A stretch of DNA of 64,000 bases, taken from assembly GCA_029263195.1 (NCBI GenBank), contig JAJCXX010000028.1:1-64000 (forward strand), written 5' to 3'. How positions within the stretch are numbered: the first letter of the stretch is position 1; each line of letters opens with the position of its first letter. Of the stretch, positions 9,265-17,774 are shown piece after piece. This DNA is from Acidimicrobiales bacterium. GTDB lineage: Bacteria; Actinomycetota; Acidimicrobiia; Acidimicrobiales; Aldehydirespiratoraceae. The position numbers were made by a program, and so were the translations under genes. The notes below the pieces were generated by a model. It did no database searches. It was given only the letters and a program-made list of their open reading frames with translations, and had not been told where the DNA came from.

Positions 9265-11013
9265 CTAGGTTGTGACTGGCACCAGACGGCAGGTGCAGGC
9301 CACATGAAGTGGCGGGTGGGCCTCACCGGTGGGGAACGTTTCTCCAGTCGCCACCGCGCCGGCGAGGGCGTTGTCGGCGCAGTCGGGACCGCACGGTCCG
9401 CTTGGTTCGACGGCCCAGCGAACAGTCGCGGCATCACTTGCCAGCACCACCATGGCGTCGACCGCCACGAGCGCGGCCGATACTGCCTCGGGAACTCGTC
9501 GAGATCTCGACTCCCGATACATGGCTCGCACCGCGTCGATCATCTCGATCTCGTCGGGATCGTCGCCGTTGTCGCTGCGGCGGACGAACTCCGACAGACG
9601 GTGCCGCATCGGCTCGATTGCAATCAAATGCAGGTGCGACAGGGCATCGGTCAAGTCGATGGTGTCGCCGTCGGTCAGACCGGCCACGTACTCCTCGAGA
9701 ACAGGAATGGCGACCTCGTCGTACGCATCGACCTGACCAACCGGGTCGTCGACCAACTCTCTCAAGGTGTCGACTCCGTTGCGTCGAACACCGTCGAGAA
9801 GAACTCCTTGCTCGTCGACGACAACCTTCTTCAGAGCGCGCGCCGCCAAGACCTGAGCCCGCTCACGCACCTCACCTCCGGCCCACAGTTCTGATTCGGG
9901 CTCTGGATTCGTATCCGGCCCGGGCTCCGGTTCGACTCCGAGTTCAGCCTCCGGCTCCGCTTCGGGCTCCGGCTCCGGCTCCGGCTCCGAGGTTCGCAAC
10001 TTGGCGAAAAGGTCATCGACGCCGTCGCCTGAATCCTCGGCTCGGACCTCTTCCCCTGCCTCCTCTTCGACCTCCGACTCCGATTCCGGCTCTGGTTCGG
10101 GCTCCGGCTCCGGCTCCGGCTCCGGTTCCGGTTCCGGAGCTTCGCTCTCGGCCTCCACATCGAACAACTCCGGGCGTTGGCCGACCGAAGGTTCGAACTC
10201 CTCGAGGTCGGCGATCAGATCCACGTCGTCGGCCTCGAACGTGGGCTCCTCACCCGGATCGACGATGTCGGCTACGAGAGGATGGCCGACCATGCGCGCC
10301 GCCTCGATCTCGGCCTCGAGGTGCGCGGCAGTCGGGGCCACCTCCTCCTCGATTCGCAGGCCGGCCCGATCGGCCGCGGCTCGGGCCTCGGGTACCGATT
10401 CAACTAGATCAGTCATCGCGGTATCAAGGCTCTGCTGTACTACAGCCAGAGACTCGAGCAATCGATCTCGGGCCGCTCGGAGCTGCTCGACCTGGGCGCG
10501 ACCCGCCTGCCGCTTGCGCGACAGGTCGTTGAGCATCCTCTCCCTGACCGTCTGAGCCTCGGCCACCATGTGCTGCCCGTGGGCCCGGCCGTCCTCGATG
10601 AGAGCATCAGAGGTCTTACGAGCCGTCTCGATCATTTCGTCGGACTGGGCGCGCGAGGACTCCCGTGTGGCATCGGCGGCTGAGATCGCCTCCTCACGTA
10701 CCGCCATTGCTTCACGTTCGGCTCTTTCGGATCTCTCGACGGCGGCCAGATGCGCCGCCTCGAGAACCTTGGTGGCCTCGGCCCCGAGTGCCTCGGCAAT
10801 TCGATGAGGCTCCAGCTGACCCACAGAGACCGTGTCGAACTCTGCCGCGGCCGCAACAAGCCGATCGCTCTCTACCTGAAGCTCACGAATCGCGGTCGCG
10901 GCGGCCCTGAGGCGAATTCGAACCGCAGCCGGCTCGAAGCCCCGCCTCACCAAAGGAAAAGTGGAGGACTCGAGACTCGCTGGATCCGCTGGATCATTGA
11001 CCGATGTCGACAC
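9265..11013 (-). CDS. DivIVA-like coiled-coil protein with Glu-Pro repeats and a phage-minor-head-like C terminus
   Basis: A 582-residue protein. Residues 10-45 ([17 protein letters not shown]) resemble the DivIVA N terminus. A long Ala/Glu/Arg coiled coil runs to about residue 230, then acidic Glu-Pro repeats (about 290-400), then a helical domain. It ends with CGPDCADN, G-x-F-P-x-G, PPLHVACTC, a layout like the Cys/His end of SPP1 gp7/Mu F minor head proteins. Start GTG 11013 is supported by TACGAT (11020-11025) 6 nt upstream; ATG 11034 has neither signal. It lies 55 nt behind the PDZ-Lon protease gene on the same strand. The role is probably cell envelope or polarity related, by inference. 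Confidence 0.75.
   Translation of the reverse strand: MSTSVNDPADPASLESSTFPLVRRGFEPAAVRIRLRAAATAIRELQVESDRLVAAAAEFDTVSVGQLEPHRIAEALGAEATKVLEAAHLAAVERSERAEREAMAVREEAISAADATRESSRAQSDEMIETARKTSDALIEDGRAHGQHMVAEAQTVRERMLNDLSRKRQAGRAQVEQLRAARDRLLESLAVVQQSLDTAMTDLVESVPEARAAADRAGLRIEEEVAPTAAHLEAEIEAARMVGHPLVADIVDPGEEPTFEADDVDLIADLEEFEPSVGQRPELFDVEAESEAPEPEPEPEPEPEPEPEPESESEVEEEAGEEVRAEDSGDGVDDLFAKLRTSEPEPEPEPEAEPEAELGVEPEPGPDTNPEPESELWAGGEVRERAQVLAARALKKVVVDEQGVLLDGVRRNGVDTLRELVDDPVGQVDAYDEVAIPVLEEYVAGLTDGDTIDLTDALSHLHLIAIEPMRHRLSEFVRRSDNGDDPDEIEMIDAVRAMYRESRSRRVPEAVSAALVAVDAMVVLASDAATVRWAVEPSGPCGPDCADNALAGAVATGETFPTGEAHPPLHVACTCRLVPVTT
10069..10139 (-). repeat. Glu-Pro coding repeat
   Basis: GGCTCC/GGTTCC hexamers on the plus strand encode alternating Pro-Glu or Ser-Glu dipeptides. 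A shorter block of the same kind is at about 9961-9989. The repeat is low complexity within the DivIVA-like gene. Confidence 0.85.
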
Positions 11014-11068
11014 CCGACAATCGTAGGAGCGCATCCGGGCGGGTTCTGGTATCCCCTCGTGTCGGGAC

Positions 11069-12241
11069 TCAGTTGGTGGAGTCGACCGCCACACCTGGCA
11101 ACACCAGATCCGAGGTTGCACCACCCAGCTCACTCAGCGCATTCAGGGCGTCCTCGAGAGTCTCGACCCCCACGACCGGCATGTCGCCCGCCCCCTTCTC
11201 GGCGTCGGCGACCTCGCCGACCGGCACGATGAACAACTTTGCGCCCGCCCTTCGGGCCCCTACCGCCTTTTGCTCGGCGCCACCGACATCACCGACGGTC
11301 TCATCGAGCAGGATCGTGCCGGTGACCGCGACCTTCTGCCCTCCGGTGAGTTCGCCGGGAGTGAGCAAATCGATGATCGACAAGGTGAAGGCCAGCCCGG
11401 CCGACGGCCCACCGATCTCGCCGGAGTCGATCGAGACGTCGAACGGGAGGTCGTTCTGCTCGGCGCGCGTTGCCACGTTGCCGACCCCGATGAAAGCCCG
11501 TTCGGGGTCGTCGGGGTGAGGACCGAGAACCAACGTCTCTTCGCGTATCTCCAAGGTGTCGTTGTCTTCCAGAATCAGGACGATTTCATCACCCGGTCCA
11601 CGGGCGTCGAGTGCGTCGCGCAGGGTCGTGAAACTGGTGATCGCCGCATCGTCGATCTGGATGATTATGTCGCCCACCTTGAGTATCCCCGCGGCCGGCC
11701 CGTCGCTGAGCACCTCCTCGAAACCGATACCGGTCTCATCGATCACGTCGACTCCGAAGTACTGGAGCGCGACCAGAACCGCCGTCTCCTTCGAGACCTG
11801 CATCATCTGGAGATTCCTCTGACGGTTCTCCGACGCCGAACGGTCGCCGAACACCACATCGTGGGGAAGAAGCGTCTGATGAGAGTCACTTTCGGCGTCA
11901 AGCCACTCGAGGATCGAAACCTGATCGTCTATCGCCACGGTCGTGAACAGAATCTGGCCTTCCGGCTCAAAGATTCGTGATTGATCGATGGCAACCCGGT
12001 CGGACACACCTCGGGCCTGACCGGGCTTGAGAGCAACCGGAGACCTGTCGATGATGGCCGTTCCCGGAACGACACTGCCGAGCGCTCCGACCGGAATCAC
12101 GCTCGCCAGCCCGAGAATCAGAGCGATACCAGCGGCCGACGCGCCGAGGACCCTCACCCAGCGACGATGATGCCATCGGGGCGGCGCAACCGGCGCCGTC
12201 GACGGCGGTAGCATCGGCGTCGACGTGTCCAACTTGCTCAT
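11069..12241 (-). CDS. Membrane-anchored PDZ domain / Lon-type (S16) serine protease, YlbL-like
   Basis: A 390-residue protein with one membrane helix at residues 25-47, a PDZ domain around 180-255 ('[19 protein letters not shown]') and a C-terminal Lon proteolytic domain. The Ser-Lys dyad is intact: Ser280 in GGPSAGL and Lys325 in [12 protein letters not shown]. The architecture matches actinobacterial YlbL/SdrC-type proteases, with the catalytic domain outside the membrane. Start ATG 12241 has an AGGACG site upstream. The coiled-coil DivIVA-like gene follows directly, and may be a partner or substrate by inference. Confidence 0.88.
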   Translation of the reverse strand: MSKLDTSTPMLPPSTAPVAPPRWHHRRWVRVLGASAAGIALILGLASVIPVGALGSVVPGTAIIDRSPVALKPGQARGVSDRVAIDQSRIFEPEGQILFTTVAIDDQVSILEWLDAESDSHQTLLPHDVVFGDRSASENRQRNLQMMQVSKETAVLVALQYFGVDVIDETGIGFEEVLSDGPAAGILKVGDIIIQIDDAAITSFTTLRDALDARGPGDEIVLILEDNDTLEIREETLVLGPHPDDPERAFIGVGNVATRAEQNDLPFDVSIDSGEIGGPSAGLAFTLSIIDLLTPGELTGGQKVAVTGTILLDETVGDVGGAEQKAVGARRAGAKLFIVPVGEVADAEKGAGDMPVVGVETLEDALNALSELGGATSDLVLPGVAVDSTN

Positions 12242-12620
12242 CGTGTCTGCACTCGTCCTAGTGGCGGGATACTCAGCCAAGACCGGTCACAGACCGTCAT
12301 GGGCGGTTCAGCCTGCCACGGCCAGCGCCCGAAACGGTCGCGACAGGCGTATCGGATCGAGCGTTCTACTCGCCGCCGCCAATGCCAACCACGACAACGG
12401 CACGAATCCGTTCCTCGAATCGCTTCGGGCCATCGGATTGATACGGCAGCGCGGCCGGCGGCCCGTCGTCGGCCGCAAAGCCTACGTTCGCTGGTGGGAA
12501 CGGCTTCGAGCCATGGTTGCTCTGGGAGCCATCGTCATTGCGCTCGGTATTGCTCTGGCTGCCGTCGTCGGCATCGTGATCCTCGGAGCTGGATTCCTGC
12601 TGGAGCAGGCGATCGCCTGA
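12225..12620 (+). CDS. Possible small membrane protein, start uncertain
   Basis: The open frame runs from GTG 12225. Its C-terminal half reads like a real protein: NPFLESLRAIG, a basic segment, WWERLRAM and a 30-residue hydrophobic helix ending FLLEQAIA. No ATG lies in frame before that part and no ribosome site or TANNNT box marks a start. The first 17 nt also overlap the divergent protease gene. The true start is probably a GTG or TTG inside the frame. Function unknown. Confidence 0.4.
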   Translation: MSNLLIVSALVLVAGYSAKTGHRPSWAVQPATASARNGRDRRIGSSVLLAAANANHDNGTNPFLESLRAIGLIRQRGRRPVVGRKAYVRWWERLRAMVALGAIVIALGIALAAVVGIVILGAGFLLEQAIA

Positions 12621-12644
12621 TCGAGTCGCCGCTCAGCGCTCGAC

Positions 12645-13001
12645 TCAGCGTCCAAACAGGCCCCGGCGCGACTCACCCGACAGCTGAGCTTCGTGGATCA
12701 CGGGCTCCGATTCTGAGGACTCGGTGGCCTCGGGAGGCGACGGATCGGGCACGGGGTCCGAAGTGCCGCCGGAATCAAACACCGACACTGCCGGATCGGG
12801 CTGTGTCGGCGCGGCCGGAATCTCGATTTTGAAGTACTGCTTCACCTCAAACTCAACGGGATCGAGCCGAAACAGTCTCGATCCGGCCGAGCCCGGTCCA
12901 TTGCAGGCATTCTCGAGATGCTCGACCGCGGTATTGATGTCGGCAAACTCCTCGAACGTGGAGTGCCCCGACGAATCAGCATTGATGACGATGTACGACA
13001 C
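12645..13001 (-). CDS. Conserved-looking small hypothetical protein
   Basis: A 118-residue protein from GTG 13001, with AGGAG 7 nt upstream. The N-terminal 65 residues (SYIVINADSSGHSTFEEF, then LENACNGPG, KQYFKIEI) look folded. The remainder is Pro/Ser/Glu-rich and ends in ESRRGLFGR. No known domain recognised. The convergent small membrane protein ends 24 nt away. Confidence 0.6.
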   Translation of the reverse strand: MSYIVINADSSGHSTFEEFADINTAVEHLENACNGPGSAGSRLFRLDPVEFEVKQYFKIEIPAAPTQPDPAVSVFDSGGTSDPVPDPSPPEATESSESEPVIHEAQLSGESRRGLFGR

Positions 13002-13126
13002 GAAACACTCCTGGTCGGGAAAACTCGGGCTCAGTCTCCGATCGGATGATCGGTGCGGAGACTTGAGTGGATCGGAATTCGAGGATGAGCCGATCCGCCC
13101 AGCGCGGCACTCGCTATTGTCGGTTC

Positions 13127-13726
13127 ATGGCCGCCGACGAACCATTCGAACGTCGCCGCCTGGCCGGGCTGGCCGGACACACCGGCAATGCCCAGGCAGC
13201 CCGAAACCATTTCGACGATCAGGCCCCGTCAGTGCGAATATCGGCCCTTCGCTCACTCGAACGCCTCGGTGAACTCACCGAGACCCAACTCGAGACCGCT
13301 CTCGCCGACACCGACCATCGGGTTCGGATCGCCGGTGTCGAAATCGCGGCCACTCGTCTGACACCGTCAATACTTCATCTTCTCGACGACTCCAGTTCCT
13401 CGGTTGCCGAAAGTGTGGCATGGGCACTCGGCGAGCGACTCCCGTGGGCCCCGGGCACGATCGAACGACTGTCGATCATGGCGACCGACCACGACGACCC
13501 TCTCGCCAGAGAGTCCGCGGTGGCCGCGCTCGGAGCCCTCGGAGACGACGCCGGTCTTCCGGCGATCCTCCAAGCAACAACCGACAAACCCGCCGTCAGA
13601 CGTCGCGCCGTGATCTCTCTCAGCGCATTCGAAGGTCCGGAAGTCGACGCGGCATGGCAACGAGCCCGCACCGACCACGACCGTCAGGTGCGCGAAGCAG
13701 TCGAGGAACTCCTCGGACCGGAATGA
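13127..13726 (+). CDS. HEAT-repeat protein
   Basis: A 199-residue all-helical protein built from about five HEAT/PBS-lyase-like repeats (for example 'APSVRISALRSLERLG', 'DPLARESAVAALGALGDDAGLPAI', 'RQVREAVEELLG'). Such repeats scaffold protein-protein contacts. Start ATG 13127 has TATTGT 6 nt upstream and no ribosome site, suggesting a leaderless mRNA. It is convergent with mreB, 1 nt between stops. Confidence 0.8.
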   Translation: MAADEPFERRRLAGLAGHTGNAQAARNHFDDQAPSVRISALRSLERLGELTETQLETALADTDHRVRIAGVEIAATRLTPSILHLLDDSSSSVAESVAWALGERLPWAPGTIERLSIMATDHDDPLARESAVAALGALGDDAGLPAILQATTDKPAVRRRAVISLSAFEGPEVDAAWQRARTDHDRQVREAVEELLGPE

Positions 13727-13727
13727 T

Positions 13728-14735
13728 TCAGCGAGCCCACTCACCCATGAACATCGACTTCCCTGCTTCGAACGACTCGATGCACATGCCTGCGCCGACC
13801 ACCACAGTTTCGAGCGGAGCGTCGACCAGGTGAACCGGCACTGACGTCTCTGCCCGCAAGCGTTCGACCATGCCCCGCAGCATTCCTCCGCCACCGACGA
13901 GATTGATGCCCTCGATGATGAGATCCTGAGCCAATTCCGGAGGGGCCTGAGCGAGACAACTCACGACCGAATCAACCATCGCGCCGACCGGCTCCGCTAT
14001 CGCCGTTCGAATCTCCTCAGGGGTCAAGACCACTGTCTTGGGCAGGCCGCTCATCAGTTCCCGGCCACGAACCTCGGCACACATCTCGCCCTCGGTTGGC
14101 GCGGCCGAGCCGATCACCAGCTTGATCTCCTCAGCCGTTCGCTCACCGACCGCTATACCCCACTCCCGGCGAATATGTGCCTGGATGGCGTTGTCGATGT
14201 CGAACGAACCGACTCTCACCGCTTCGATCGCCACCACGCCGCCGAGCGAGAGGATCGCCGACTCGGTGGTGCCTCCACCAATGTCGACAACCATGTTGCC
14301 GATCGGCTCGCTGATCGGCAGGTCGGCGCCGATGGCGGCAGCCACCGGCTGTTCGATGAGTCGGGCATCGGCCGCTCCGGCTCTTCGAGCCGCCTCGGTG
14401 ACAGCGCGACGCTCCACCGCGGTGATCGCCGACGGCACGCAGATCACGACCCGCGGACGGTTGAACTTGCTGACCCCGACTCGTTGAAGGAGGAGCCTGA
14501 TCATCCGCTGAGTCACGTCGAAATCGGTGATCGCGCCTTTCCGCAAGGGCCGCACCGCAACGATGTAACTCGGCGTGCGTCCAATCATTTCCCAGGCCTC
14601 GCTGCCCATGGCGATGACATCGTTGTTGCGCCGATTCAGCGCGATAACCGACGGTTCGTTGAGGACGATGCCCTCACCCCTCGCGTAGACGAGAGTGTTG
14701 GCGGTGCCAAGGTCGATCGCCAGGTCGCGTGCCAG
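13728..14735 (-). CDS. mreB: Rod shape-determining protein MreB, apparent CTG start
   Basis: A 335-residue actin-like ATPase that forms membrane filaments guiding lateral wall synthesis. Phosphate-1 motif DLGTANT is at residues 8-14, phosphate-2 VDIGGGTTES and the adenosine loop GGGGMLRG are present, and length is normal for MreB. The reading frame is open only from a TGA shared with the upstream gene. No ATG, GTG or TTG precedes DLGTANT; the first ATG (14609) would remove 42 residues and the ATP site. CTG 14735 sits 8 nt after AGGAGA and gives LARDLAIDLGTAN, the expected N terminus. The gene is co-directional with moaE and a small membrane protein. Confidence 0.9.
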   Translation of the reverse strand: MARDLAIDLGTANTLVYARGEGIVLNEPSVIALNRRNNDVIAMGSEAWEMIGRTPSYIVAVRPLRKGAITDFDVTQRMIRLLLQRVGVSKFNRPRVVICVPSAITAVERRAVTEAARRAGAADARLIEQPVAAAIGADLPISEPIGNMVVDIGGGTTESAILSLGGVVAIEAVRVGSFDIDNAIQAHIRREWGIAVGERTAEEIKLVIGSAAPTEGEMCAEVRGRELMSGLPKTVVLTPEEIRTAIAEPVGAMVDSVVSCLAQAPPELAQDLIIEGINLVGGGGMLRGMVERLRAETSVPVHLVDAPLETVVVGAGMCIESFEAGKSMFMGEWAR

Positions 14736-14738
14736 GGC

Positions 14739-14954
14739 TCAGGTCTCCTCGTCGATGGGGTCGAGGGTGACAATACCGCTCGGCTGATCGCGACTCACCC
14801 GACTCGGGTTGAACGCCAAGGCCTGCATCTGCTGATCGAACGGTGTTTCGCGTCGGCGACGACGCTGCGTTATGGCATGAAACACCCACAACACGATCAG
14901 GCCGACGACCGCAGCCACCAGCGCACCGGCCAGAAACAGCGCAGCACTACTCAT
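14739..14954 (-). CDS. Small single-helix membrane protein next to mreB
   Basis: A 71-residue protein with one N-terminal membrane helix (residues 5-28), an RRRRR stop-transfer segment and a soluble tail of about 40 residues. ATG 14954 overlaps the end of moaE by 8 nt, and its TGA lies 3 nt before the mreB CTG, so translation is probably coupled to mreB. No family recognised; an MreB-associated role is inference from position. Confidence 0.65.
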   Translation of the reverse strand: MSSAALFLAGALVAAVVGLIVLWVFHAITQRRRRRETPFDQQMQALAFNPSRVSRDQPSGIVTLDPIDEET

Positions 14955-15435
14955 GCGCGACCTCCGATATGTGCTGAGTCTCCAGACCCCACGACTCCCC
15001 GTCAGCCCAGGTTTCCCGTTTCCAGATCGGAACCGTCGCTTTCAGCGTGTCGATGGCGTATCGGGCTGCTTCGAATGCCGCCGACCGGTGTGGTGACGAG
15101 ACCACGACCACAACCGAGGATTCGCCCACCGGCACCACTCCCACCCGATGCAGAATGGCGATTCGGCCGATGTCGGGCCATGACGCCCGCATCTTGGAAG
15201 CAATCTCGGCCAGCCGGGGCACGACATGCTCCTCGTATGCCTCGTATTCGAGACGCTCCACCGCATCGCGTCCGGGAGCGTGGTCGCGCGCTGTTCCGCT
15301 GAACATCACCAGCGCGCCACAGGAAGGCAGAACCGCCCAGTCGGAAGCGGCACCAACCGGAAGACGCTCACTGCTGAGTCCGAGCCAGGTCGGGTCTTCG
15401 GGTGGTGACAGCACAGCGTCATCGTAGGTCGCCAC
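14947..15435 (-). CDS. moaE: Molybdopterin synthase catalytic subunit MoaE-like protein
   Basis: A 162-residue protein from GTG 15435. MoaE landmarks are visible: CGALVMFSGTARDHAPGR, LEYEAYEEH, 'ILHRVGVVPVGESSVVVVVSSPHR' and KATVPIWKRE with the active-site lysines. With MoaD it inserts two sulfurs into cyclic pyranopterin to form molybdopterin. No other molybdenum cofactor gene is in this window. An upstream ATG at 15594 would overlap the divergent gene and adds residues unlike MoaE, so the GTG is preferred. Confidence 0.85.
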   Translation of the reverse strand: MATYDDAVLSPPEDPTWLGLSSERLPVGAASDWAVLPSCGALVMFSGTARDHAPGRDAVERLEYEAYEEHVVPRLAEIASKMRASWPDIGRIAILHRVGVVPVGESSVVVVVSSPHRSAAFEAARYAIDTLKATVPIWKRETWADGESWGLETQHISEVAHE

Positions 15436-15516
15436 ACGGTTGCGTCCCACACCAACCGTGTCAACCACGCAGGGGCGCGCGCGCCAGCACGACTCCCGAA
15501 TGTAGCCTCGCGTCTC

Positions 15517-16656
15517 GTGGGACCGGAAGAAACCGACGACCAGGACGATGTTCGAGGTTGGCTCTTGCCCGCCGAGGACCGCCTCTGGCGTCACCCGTCC
15601 GAGCTAGGTCAGGGTGCCGGCAAACGGCGCTCGGCGAACCCGACCACCATCGTATTCTCGGCCATGGGCGGGGCCATGCTGGTCGGAGCCATGTGGTTCA
15701 CCTTCGGCGGCATCACCAAGGTCAGAATGGCCACGGAACGCGTCGCGCTCATCCCGATCGAGTCGGTTGCGCCGCGAATCACCCCGGCCGACGAATGGAC
15801 CCGCACCGTCTCCGACGTGGCCCGGCCATCAACGGCCGCCGTCCGACAACTCGACGGATCGAGCATTGTCGCCGGAGCTGTCGCCATCCGCGACGACGGC
15901 TACCTCGTGACTAGCGGCCGGGCCCTCGCCGGCGCCGACACGGTCATGGTCACGACCAGTTCGGGCACCGCACAGGAAGCATCGGTCATCGGCACCGATA
16001 TGGTGACCGACCTCGCGGTCCTTCGAGTCAGTGACGAGATGACCGCGGCGGTGATATCTGAGGCCGGCGCCCCGCTTTCCGGCGAAACCCTTGCTGTGGT
16101 CAACGCCGCCGGAGACGCCCAGAACCGACTCGTCATCTCTGGTGCGGCCACCAGTGCCGCCAGCGACGGATCCCTCTACGTGGGAGTGATCGCTCTCGAC
16201 GGATCGGTCGGCGAAGTTCTCCCCGGCAGCCCCGCCGTCGACACCACGGGCGCGGTCGTCGGGATCATCGCCTCCACCGCCTACGACGCTCCGGCCGCAG
16301 TGGTGCCGATCGACCTCATCCGCGCAATCACTCACGACCTGATCGCCAACGGCTGGGTCGATCACCCAAGGGCCGGCATAACTGCCCGCGACGTCCTGCC
16401 CACCGACGACAACACCCAACACTCCGGGGCGCTCGTTACATCGGTGGAAGCCAACGGACCGGCTGCCGACAGTGGAATGCTGATCGGCGACGTGGTGGTG
16501 AAGGTCGGCGAATCCGGTGTCACGTCGATGGCCGCCATGGTCGCAGAATTGCTGGTTCACCAACCCGGCGAGACCCTCGATTTTCTGGTGATGCGCGACG
16601 GCCACGAAGTTGTCTGTCAAGTCGTTCTCGATGCGTCGATCGAGGACGAATCCTGA
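15517..16656 (+). CDS. HtrA-like membrane protein with degenerate trypsin domain and PDZ domain
   Basis: A 379-residue protein. The cytoplasmic N terminus GWLLPAEDRLWRHPSEL is shared with actinobacterial trypsin-like proteins. It is followed by one membrane helix (about 48-66), a trypsin-like domain and a C-terminal PDZ domain (about 285-375). The catalytic triad is broken: the expected histidine position in 'YLVTSGRAL' is Arg135, Asp165 in TDLAVL is kept, and GNSGG is replaced by PGSPAV (Ser238). It is likely a non-proteolytic sensor or scaffold. GTG 15517 has TAGCCT (15503-15508) 8 nt upstream, pointing to a leaderless start. Confidence 0.8.
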   Translation: MGPEETDDQDDVRGWLLPAEDRLWRHPSELGQGAGKRRSANPTTIVFSAMGGAMLVGAMWFTFGGITKVRMATERVALIPIESVAPRITPADEWTRTVSDVARPSTAAVRQLDGSSIVAGAVAIRDDGYLVTSGRALAGADTVMVTTSSGTAQEASVIGTDMVTDLAVLRVSDEMTAAVISEAGAPLSGETLAVVNAAGDAQNRLVISGAATSAASDGSLYVGVIALDGSVGEVLPGSPAVDTTGAVVGIIASTAYDAPAAVVPIDLIRAITHDLIANGWVDHPRAGITARDVLPTDDNTQHSGALVTSVEANGPAADSGMLIGDVVVKVGESGVTSMAAMVAELLVHQPGETLDFLVMRDGHEVVCQVVLDASIEDES

Positions 16657-17703
16657 TCAGCGATTCCGTCGTCTGATCCTCACGACCGCGATCGCCACTC
16701 CCACGAGCACCGCAGCCAGCGCACCGGCAGCGAGGCCGAGTGCCAACTCTTGCCGGCGCCGAGCCGGCAGACGATCGAGCCGACCTGGTTCGTGGGAAGC
16801 GACCCAGGCTTCCTCGTTGGAGAAGTTCGGATTCCAGCCCAGAGCCCGCAGTCGGTCGTTGGACACGACCCAGGAGTTGGCGGTATAGGGAACAACCCCC
16901 GGAGGCGTCGGTGACCAGCCCATGCGCCATCTGAGAGCCGCCAGCCCGCGAGCGGCCCATTGCGGCACCCTCACACGTGCGGACAAGCCTTCGAGTTCGT
17001 GGAGGGCGTCGGGCGGTATCCAGCCGTCGGGTGCGACATTGGCGACACCATCAAACTTGGCCATCACGACAATTTCGATCGCCGATACCAGATCGTCGAC
17101 ATGCAGATACTGCACCGGCGGGTCGCCTTCGGCCGCCACTCCCCGCCTGGCCGCATGCAGAACCCTCGCCAGTTGACCGAGATCGTCGTTGGACACCACC
17201 GAGGTCGGACGCAGAACCGCCACTCCGGCCCCACGGTTGGTTTGTCTCCACTCCACCGCCAACTTCTCGATCTCGGCCCTCAGGTTGGCCCAGCCGAAAT
17301 CCGGGTTGGGCCTGATCGACGCGTTTTCGGTAATGGGAACGGGATTCGCATGCCACGCCCCGTAGACCATCGCGGTCGACAACACGACTACATGTTCGAC
17401 CCCGACCGACGACGCAGCGTCGAGAACCCGGCGGAAGATCGCCACCTCGAGTTCGCTGGCCAGCGGATCAGGATTGTCGGGGCTCGTCGAAGACGCCAGA
17501 TGAACAACAGTCGTCGCGCCGGCCAGCACGGTGGTGAGATCCTCGGTTGACAAATCCACTCTCTTGAAGCCCACACCGAAGACATCCGAGGGCTGGTTGA
17601 TCCGATCGACCGCCAGCACATCGAGATCGGCATCAATGGCAGCCAACCGCGCCACCACCCGTCGACCTATCGCTCCCGCTGCACCTGTCACAACGATTCT
17701 CAC
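16657..17703 (-). CDS. NAD-dependent epimerase/dehydratase with C-terminal membrane anchor
   Basis: A 348-residue extended SDR. It opens with RIVVTGAAGAIGRRV (Rossmann GxxGxxG), contains VVHLASST, and has the catalytic-type Tyr in VYGAWHANP. A final hydrophobic helix near 320-343 ends in RIRRRNR, a probable membrane anchor. The substrate is unknown; nucleotide sugars or sterol-like substrates are typical. GTG 17703 has GGAG 5 nt upstream. Its stop directly abuts the stop of the HtrA-like gene. Confidence 0.82.
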   Translation of the reverse strand: MRIVVTGAAGAIGRRVVARLAAIDADLDVLAVDRINQPSDVFGVGFKRVDLSTEDLTTVLAGATTVVHLASSTSPDNPDPLASELEVAIFRRVLDAASSVGVEHVVVLSTAMVYGAWHANPVPITENASIRPNPDFGWANLRAEIEKLAVEWRQTNRGAGVAVLRPTSVVSNDDLGQLARVLHAARRGVAAEGDPPVQYLHVDDLVSAIEIVVMAKFDGVANVAPDGWIPPDALHELEGLSARVRVPQWAARGLAALRWRMGWSPTPPGVVPYTANSWVVSNDRLRALGWNPNFSNEEAWVASHEPGRLDRLPARRRQELALGLAAGALAAVLVGVAIAVVRIRRRNR

Positions 17704-17774
17704 GGTTGCTCCAACCTCGACTCACCGGCCCGCACTGCAGAGGAACGGCCCCTGCTCTCATCTACCATGCCGTC

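Noticed and set aside
9961-10139. GGCTCC repeats as a regulatory DNA repeat
   Set aside because: They are in frame and encode Glu-Pro repeats of a protein.
14609-14611. ATG 14609 as the mreB start
   Set aside because: It would remove the phosphate-1 motif DLGTANT that is encoded in frame just upstream.
15436-15594. Longer moaE start at 15594
   Set aside because: The extension overlaps the divergent HtrA-like gene and has no MoaE similarity.
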